Shown one piece after another: positions 14,293 to 18,325 of a DNA stretch of 18,325 nucleotides. The position numbers and the translations under genes are program-made. Every line of letters starts with the position of its first letter. The first letter of the stretch is position 1. The stretch is from CAVVAY01 sp963746465. Its GTDB lineage: Bacteria; Actinomycetota; Actinomycetes; JACCUZ01. Location: positions 1 to 18,325 of the forward strand of contig CAVVAY010000009.1 of assembly GCA_963746465.1 (NCBI GenBank). Reading direction: 5' to 3'. The notes under the pieces were generated by a model. That model saw only the letters and a list, made by a program, of their open reading frames with translations, did no database searches and was not told the origin of the DNA.

Positions 14293-15564
14293 TCACCCCT
14301 CGTTGGCGCCCAGGGTCACCTTGATGTCCTGCTCGGAGCCGTCCCGGCGCACCGTGAGCGTAACCGTGTCGCCGGGTCGCTTGCTGCGGATCGCCACGAT
14401 CAGCTCGGAGCTGCCCTCGACCGGCTTACCGTCCAACGCGACGATCACGTCGCCCGGCTGCATGCCGGCCTGCTCGGCCGGGCCGCCCGGCACCAGGGGC
14501 GGATGGCCACCCGTGGTGCCCTCAGCGATCCGGGCCCCCTCGCCGTCGTACCCGCCGTCCAGGCTGGCCCCGATCACCGGGAACTCAGCCGAGCCGTTGT
14601 CGAGCAGCTGCTCGACGGTGCGCCGCACCTGGTTGATCGGGATCGCGAAGCCGACGCCGATGTTCCCGCTCTCGCCGCCGAGGCCTCCCCCCACCGTCGC
14701 GATCGCGGAGTTGACCCCGATGACCTCGCCGGCCAGGTTGACCAGCGGGCCGCCCGAGTTGCCGGGGTTGATGGCCGCGTCGGTCTGGATCGCGTTGATG
14801 TAGGCGCTGTCGCTGGACCTCTGCTCACCGCCGGCGGTCACGGGCCGGTTCTTGGCGCTGACGATGCCGAGCGTGACGGTGCCGGACAGTCCCAGCGGGG
14901 AGCCGATGGCCAGCACCTGGTCGCCGACGGCGACGCTGTCGGAGTTGCCCAACGGCAGCGCGGGGAGATTCTTCGCATTGACCCGGAGGACCGCGAGGTC
15001 GTAGCTCGCGGACTTGCCGAGCACCTTCCCGACCATCGAGCGGCCGTCGCTGAACGTCAGCTCCACGTCGCCCTGCGCGTCGGTGACGACGTGGTTGTTC
15101 GTCACGACGACGCCCGCGTCGTCGACGACGAAGCCCGACCCGGTGGCCTGCCCGTCCGAGGTCTCGACCTTGATCTGGACCACGCTGGGCAGCACTCGCG
15201 CGGCGACGCCGGGGATGCTGCCCTCGGGACGGTCGACGTCCCGGGCCGGCGCGGCACCCAGGCTGGCACCGTCGACGGTGCCCGAGTCGGAGTCCCGCTC
15301 GGCGAGCAGGAAGCCCGCGGAGCCGCCGACGACGCCGGCCACCAGGGCGATCGCCGCCGCCAGCGCGACCAGCAGGCCGGTGCGGCTGCGCGGTGGCTTC
15401 GGGTCGTTGCCGAGCGTGTCGGTGGGCGCCCAGACGTCGTGCACCGTGTCGTGCACCGTGTCGTCGGTCGGCGGGGCGTCCCAGACCTGGCGCTGGGAGC
15501 CGGTCCACCACGGCGTCGGTGCGCCCTCGCCGGGTCGGTCGCCCGGGCGGTTCTCGTCGGTCAT
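14293..15564 (-). CDS. htrA: HtrA/DegP-like membrane serine protease with PDZ domain
   Basis: A 423-residue protease. A cytoplasmic ~60-residue N-terminus, a single membrane helix (about 62-88, LLVALAAAIALVAGVVGGSA), a linker, then the trypsin-like domain (about 117-320) with His158 in VTNNHVV, Asp189 in SYDLAVLRV and Ser270 in NPGNSGGPL. A PDZ domain closes the protein (about 330-420, PAEQAGMQPGDVIVALDGKP). It degrades or refolds damaged extracytoplasmic proteins under envelope stress. The ATG at 15564 has GGAG eight bases upstream; the frame is open to 16029 but that overlaps the upstream gene and lacks homology. A 12-base tandem duplication (15436-15459) repeats the residues TVHD in the N-terminal tail. 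Confidence 0.94.
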   Translation of the reverse strand: MTDENRPGDRPGEGAPTPWWTGSQRQVWDAPPTDDTVHDTVHDVWAPTDTLGNDPKPPRSRTGLLVALAAAIALVAGVVGGSAGFLLAERDSDSGTVDGASLGAAPARDVDRPEGSIPGVAARVLPSVVQIKVETSDGQATGSGFVVDDAGVVVTNNHVVTDAQGDVELTFSDGRSMVGKVLGKSASYDLAVLRVNAKNLPALPLGNSDSVAVGDQVLAIGSPLGLSGTVTLGIVSAKNRPVTAGGEQRSSDSAYINAIQTDAAINPGNSGGPLVNLAGEVIGVNSAIATVGGGLGGESGNIGVGFAIPINQVRRTVEQLLDNGSAEFPVIGASLDGGYDGEGARIAEGTTGGHPPLVPGGPAEQAGMQPGDVIVALDGKPVEGSSELIVAIRSKRPGDTVTLTVRRDGSEQDIKVTLGANEG

Positions 15565-15613
15565 GCTGCGGTGCTCCGGATGGTCGGCGGGACGGCTCGG
15601 TCTGCGACTGCCC

Positions 15614-16699
15614 TCAGGAGAACGGGTTGAACCAGGACGCGACCCGGTCCAGCCCTCGGCCGAGACGCCCGAGGGTGTCGCCGTCCGCAGCCGGATGGTG
15701 CGGCAGGGCCGCCACCACCTGGTCCACCGTACGCTCCGGGGCGTCGGCCACGACCGTGTAGACGGTCCTGCCGGAGGTCCAGACCACCCGCTTCGGGACC
15801 TCGCCACGCACCCAGATCTCGTGACCGTCGGTGACCTCCCGCCGGTGGTCGGCCAGGGCGGCCTCGTCCAGCCGCCCGCGCTGCTCGAACACCGAGACGG
15901 TCGCGATCCCGTCGCTGTAGCTGAGGTGGACGATGCTGCCGTCCTGCCCGCCGCGGCGGGCGTCGACCAGGGTGAGCGGCCCCGGCAGAACGGCCGGGCA
16001 GTGCCAGCCGCGGTCCCGCATCCGGCCAAGCGCGGCCGGGTCGATGCTGGCCGACCAGGCCCGGTCCCCTGACCCCACGGCCACGGTCCCCCGGCCGATC
16101 GAGATCTCGACGAAGGCGCTCGCCCGGGTGGTGCGGCCGTGCCGGTCGTACACCTCGCGGCGCAGCACCAGCCCGCTGTCCCGGTCGAGCCAGAACCGGG
16201 CGGCGTCCGGTGAGTCGGCGGCTGCGTCCGGGCGCCGGGCCGCGACGACGTCGACGGTCCGGCCGGCCACCTGGTCCTCGCCGACCACGCTGAGCGAGTA
16301 GTGCGACATCAGCACGCCGATGCCGCCGCCGGCGATCGACGGGGTGCCGGCGGCGGCCAGCGTCATGCTGCGGGCAGGGGCCGCCATGGTGGCGTCGGTG
16401 TGCGCCCGGGTGCCTTCGCCGGGCACGTGGTCGATGTCGACGACCTCGCTGGTGGTGCCGCGCGCGGTCCACGCGGAGACGAACTGGACGCCGCTGTACG
16501 GCGTGCTGGCCGGCGCGCTGCCGGCCCGGACCAGCAGCCGCCGGGCCGCGGGCTGCACCACCGGACGCGCACCGCCGGTGCTCGCCGACGGGTCGGCGGG
16601 CTGCCGCGGGGCCGTGTGGTTGGGCGCGACGACCAGCGCGACCACGGCCAGGGGTCCCAGGACCAGGACCGCCCCGGCGACGGGGACCAGCCGCTTCAC
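15614..16699 (-). CDS. RseB/MucB-like regulator of the sigma factor
   Basis: A 361-residue protein with an N-terminal signal anchor or signal peptide (VKRLVPVAGAVLVLGPLAVV) and no lipobox. The exported part has the two-domain RseB/MucB plan: a LolA-like beta domain (about 45-235: YSGVQFVSAW, EVVDIDHVPGEGT, AGRTVDVVAARRP, ARFWLDRDSGLVLRREVYD, SAFVEISIG) and a smaller C-terminal domain (about 250-345: HLSYSDGIATVSVFEQRGRL, VYTVVADAP). In E. coli RseB binds the anti-sigma factor RseA and shields it from cleavage until envelope signals arrive; its place directly after the anti-sigma gene suggests the same partnership here. The GTG at 16699 overlaps the anti-sigma stop by four bases (GTGA). The frame stays open to 17446, antisense-type noise over the upstream genes. 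Confidence 0.85.
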   Translation of the reverse strand: MKRLVPVAGAVLVLGPLAVVALVVAPNHTAPRQPADPSASTGGARPVVQPAARRLLVRAGSAPASTPYSGVQFVSAWTARGTTSEVVDIDHVPGEGTRAHTDATMAAPARSMTLAAAGTPSIAGGGIGVLMSHYSLSVVGEDQVAGRTVDVVAARRPDAAADSPDAARFWLDRDSGLVLRREVYDRHGRTTRASAFVEISIGRGTVAVGSGDRAWSASIDPAALGRMRDRGWHCPAVLPGPLTLVDARRGGQDGSIVHLSYSDGIATVSVFEQRGRLDEAALADHRREVTDGHEIWVRGEVPKRVVWTSGRTVYTVVADAPERTVDQVVAALPHHPAADGDTLGRLGRGLDRVASWFNPFS

Positions 16700-17280
16700 C
16701 GTCGCGGGACGGTCGGGTAGAACACGTCGCCGAAGGCTGCCGACATGCCCAGACCAGGCTCGCCGACGGTGATCCCGCTCATGGTGGCGGAGTGCTCGAC
16801 GGACAGCTCCGCCGAGGGCGGCACGACGCTGCCGGCCGGCTGGCGCGGCGCGCCGGCGGCGAACGCCGTACCGAGCACCAGGCCGGCGACCGACAGGGCG
16901 CCGACCGCTGCGTAGCGGGCCCGGCGGGTGCGGCGCGCGGTGCGGGCGCCGTACGACGAGGGTCCGCGGGAGTCCCCGCGGTTGCTGCGCGGGCCGCGAC
17001 CGGGTGGCGGCAGGACCGGGACCACGGGGCCCTGGGGCATCGTGCGCGAGCGCGGCGGCAGCGGAGGCCCCGGCAGCGCGAGGGCGGCCAGCGAGGCGAG
17101 CACCTGGTCGGGCGGCTCCGGGGCACGGGCCGAGGCCAGCGCCTCCTTGACGGCGCGCTCGGCGTCGAGCAGGTCGTGGCAGGGGCGGCAGTGCGCGACG
17201 TGGGCGAGCGCGCGGTCGCGGTCCTCGTGGCTGAGCTCGCCGTCGACCAGGGCCGAGAGGCGGTGTCCGAGGTGGCTCAC
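16696..17280 (-). CDS. rseA: zinc-binding anti-sigma factor for SigE
   Basis: A 194-residue single-pass anti-sigma factor. The N-terminal ZAS/zf-HC2 domain binds the sigma factor: HRLSALVDGELSHEDRDRAL, then His27-x3-Cys31-x2-Cys34 in HVAHCRPC. A proline-rich, probably disordered cytoplasmic linker (about 50-115) leads to one membrane helix (about 123-144, YAAVGALSVAGLVLGTAFAA) and a ~50-residue extracytoplasmic tail. It should hold SigE at the membrane; release would follow proteolysis, phosphorylation or zinc-site oxidation, which sequence alone cannot decide. The GTG at 17280 overlaps the sigE stop by four bases and its own stop overlaps the next GTG in the same way, giving two coupled junctions. 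The gene symbol follows the mycobacterial locus order. Confidence 0.9.
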   Translation of the reverse strand: MSHLGHRLSALVDGELSHEDRDRALAHVAHCRPCHDLLDAERAVKEALASARAPEPPDQVLASLAALALPGPPLPPRSRTMPQGPVVPVLPPPGRGPRSNRGDSRGPSSYGARTARRTRRARYAAVGALSVAGLVLGTAFAAGAPRQPAGSVVPPSAELSVEHSATMSGITVGEPGLGMSAAFGDVFYPTVPRR

Positions 17281-17927
17281 GGCGACACCTCGCCGCCGGG
17301 CTCGAACGCCTCGCGGCGGCCGGGAGCCCGGTGCTCGAGCGCGGTCCGCAGCTGGGCCCGGCCGCGGTGGATACGGCTGCGCACGGTGCCGAGCTTGATG
17401 CCCAGCGTGGCGGCGATCTCCTCGTAGGACAGGCCCTCGATGTCACAGAGCACCACGGCGGCCCGGAAGTCGGGCGGGAGGGCGTCCAGCGCGCGCTGCA
17501 CGTCGTCGTCGAAGTGCTGCTCGTCGTAGACCTGGGCCGGACCGGGCTCGCGGCCGGGCAGCCGCTCGGCGGCGTCGTCGGCGAGGCCGTCGAAGCGGAT
17601 GCGCTGCTTGCGCCGGACCCGGTCCAGGAACAGGTTCGTGGTGATGCGGTGCAGCCAGCCCTCGAACGTCCCGGGGGTGTAGCTGGACAGCGACCGGAAG
17701 ACCCGGACGAACACGTCCTGGGTGAGGTCCTCGGCGTCGTGCGGGTTGCCGGTCAGCCGGTACGCCAACCGGTAGACCCGTGCCGAGTGGGTGCGCACCA
17801 CCTCGTCCCAGGTGGGCGGGGTCCAGTCCGCGAGCGGCATGGCCTCGGCCGCGGGCACCGGGTCCGGGCGGGTCGGCTCGACCAAGACCCCACCTCCCCG
17901 GCTCAGAACGGCGGCTGCAGCACTCAT
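17277..17927 (-). CDS. sigE: ECF sigma factor SigE
   Basis: A 216-residue ECF (group 4) sigma factor. Sigma region 2 spans about 43-110 (VYRLAYRLTGNPHDAEDLTQ, DVFVRVFRSL, GTFEGWLHRITTNLFLDRVR) and region 4 about 142-197 (LDALPPDFRAAVVLCDIEGL, SYEEIAATLGIKLGTVRSRI). These segments closely match mycobacterial SigE, and the gene order agrees. It directs RNA polymerase to envelope-stress promoters with a GGAAC -35 and a GTT-containing -10; two such sites lie upstream. I chose ATG 17927 (AAGG five bases upstream, GGAGGGG further out); M30 (PLADWTPP) is a possible later start, and the longer frame to 18059 crosses the promoter region. First gene of the five-gene operon. Confidence 0.95.
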   Translation of the reverse strand: MSAAAAVLSRGGGVLVEPTRPDPVPAAEAMPLADWTPPTWDEVVRTHSARVYRLAYRLTGNPHDAEDLTQDVFVRVFRSLSSYTPGTFEGWLHRITTNLFLDRVRRKQRIRFDGLADDAAERLPGREPGPAQVYDEQHFDDDVQRALDALPPDFRAAVVLCDIEGLSYEEIAATLGIKLGTVRSRIHRGRAQLRTALEHRAPGRREAFEPGGEVSP

Positions 17928-17953
17928 GGTGCCTTGATCCCCTCCTCCGACCC

Positions 17954-17980
17954 AACCTGGGCCGTCGTGGACGTGTTCCC
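17954..17980 (-). promoter_or_regulatory. second SigE-type promoter candidate P2
   Basis: Reverse strand GGGAAC (17975-17980), 17 bases, then GGTT (17954-17957). Same pattern as P1 with a poorer -10; it may be a second start site or a decoy. Confidence 0.4.
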
Positions 17981-17984
17981 AGCC

Positions 17985-18012
17985 AACGCCGGGCACCGGC
18001 CCGCAGGTTCCC
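17985..18012 (-). promoter_or_regulatory. SigE-type promoter P1 upstream of sigE
   Basis: Reverse strand GGGAAC (18007-18012) and CGTT (17985-17988); GGAAC and CGTT are separated by 18 bases. This matches the actinobacterial SigE/SigH-type pattern GGAAC-N(16-19)-GTT, and predicts a ~50-base leader and positive autoregulation. Confidence 0.65.
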
Positions 18013-18092
18013 GGCGTCCTCGCACTAGGCTCGCGCTCGCGCCGCGCCGTCCCACCCACCGTCCACGGAGGCCGTCATCGCCGGGAACCTGC
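18003..18092. repeat. 14-bp perfect inverted repeat flanking the methyltransferase start
   Basis: GCAGGTTCCCGGCG at 18003-18016 is the exact reverse complement of CGCCGGGAACCTGC at 18079-18092, with 62 bases between. The left arm contains the sigE P1 -35; the right arm puts the same GGGAACC on the opposite strand at the very beginning of the methyltransferase gene. Confidence 0.75.
18067..18071 (+). promoter_or_regulatory. ribosome binding site before an ATC codon
   Basis: GGAGG followed by five bases and ATC at 18077. It is the only good Shine-Dalgarno sequence ahead of the methyltransferase frame. Confidence 0.55.
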
Positions 18093-18325
18093 AGTCCAGC
18101 TGGACCTACGCGGAGGAGTTCGTCCCCGAGGACGACGTGCTGACCACCGCGCGCGCCAAGGGCGCTGAGCTGGGCTGCGTGCCCGTCCTGCCGGGCGCCG
18201 GCGCGGCGCTGTCCGCGATCGCGGCGGCTGCCGGCGCCAAGGCGGTGGTCGAGATCGGCACCGGCGCCGGTGTCGGCTCGATCTGGCTGCTGCGCGGCAT
18301 GCGCCCGGACGGCGTCCTGACCACC
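18077..18325 (+). CDS. SAM-dependent O-methyltransferase (3' end outside window)
   Basis: Partial gene, 83 codons visible. The frame reads AGNLQSSWTYAEEFVPEDDV, LTTARAKGAELGCVPVLPGA, then SAM motif I VVEIGTGAGVGSIWLLRGM and RPDGVLTT, the start of a class I O-methyltransferase like mycobacterial Rv1220c, which is also divergent from sigE. The in-frame stop TAG at 18026 is followed by no ATG, GTG or TTG until GTG 18137, which would remove the conserved SSWTYAEEFVPED segment. ATC at 18077, five bases after GGAGG, is the best start; a base error for ATG is the alternative. A TAGGCT hexamer at 18026-18031 could be its -10 box. Substrate unknown. Confidence 0.82.
   Translation, partial: MAGNLQSSWTYAEEFVPEDDVLTTARAKGAELGCVPVLPGAGAALSAIAAAAGAKAVVEIGTGAGVGSIWLLRGMRPDGVLTT

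Noticed and set aside
15436..15459. 12-base tandem duplication
   Set aside because: Only two copies, in frame inside the disordered N-terminal tail of HtrA (TVHD repeated); looks like ordinary replication slippage rather than a functional repeat.
13978..15630. 550-codon open frame on the plus strand
   Set aside because: Antisense to tatB and htrA, both of which have clear catalytic or signature motifs; the plus-strand product is His/Asp/Arg-rich noise.
14293..17446. N-terminal extensions of htrA (to 16029) and the RseB-like gene (to 17446)
   Set aside because: The frames stay open only because GC-rich DNA rarely has stops; the extensions overlap upstream genes with confirmed domains and lack protein-like features.
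1..18325. Search for CRISPR arrays, tRNA/rRNA genes, IS elements, prophage genes or attachment sites
   Set aside because: No regularly spaced repeats, no cloverleaf-like or rRNA-like sequence, no transposase or integrase product and no compositional break were seen by eye.

Overview
The window is GC-rich throughout, codons end overwhelmingly in G or C, and many genes start with GTG. Together with an actinobacterial sigE-anti-sigma-htrA-tatB cluster, an Mrp/ApbC ATPase and an OmpR-type two-component system, this points to a chromosomal segment of a high-GC actinobacterium. I lean to the Nocardioidaceae or close relatives, but that placement is inference. I see no tRNA, rRNA, CRISPR array, insertion sequence, phage gene or integration site. 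The window is gene-dense: the longest non-coding stretch is about 150 bases, between sigE and the methyltransferase at the right end.

Left part (1-2809, all minus strand): a DUF2332 protein cut by the window edge sits downstream of, and overlaps, an acyl-CoA dehydrogenase. A tandem-GNAT acetyltransferase precedes them. Divergent from the acetyltransferase is an exported phosphoesterase (2893-3861, plus).

Two-component region (3864-7088): a histidine kinase and OmpR-family response regulator (minus strand) face away from an exported protein of unknown function and an exported PepSY protein (plus strand). The divergent promoter region carries an ordered set of 11-bp-spaced CTGAA/TTCAG repeats that look like response-regulator sites. 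The last ~25 codons of the kinase appear to be read in the wrong frame, flanked by two compensating indels.

Metabolic operon (7094-9777, minus): an EamA/DMT transporter, a malyl-CoA-lyase/CitE-type CoA-ester lyase and a short-chain dehydrogenase. Divergent from it are a small unknown gene that may be a split-barrel protein, a soluble PRC/MgtE_N/CBS protein and a DUF1003 membrane protein that overlaps it (plus strand, to 12228). A MarR regulator (minus) and mrp (plus) follow, divergent from each other.

Right part (13921-17927, minus): a five-gene envelope-stress operon in transcription order sigE - zinc-binding anti-sigma factor - RseB/MucB-like protein - HtrA protease - TatB. The first three genes are joined by 4-base GTGA stop/start overlaps. 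Upstream of sigE are two SigE-type promoter candidates, so the operon is probably autoregulated. Divergent from sigE is an O-methyltransferase, cut by the window end. It has no ATG, GTG or TTG at its expected start, but a good ribosome binding site stands before an ATC.

Several genes have a -10-like hexamer only 6 or 7 bases before the start codon, which predicts leaderless transcripts as a recurring feature here.
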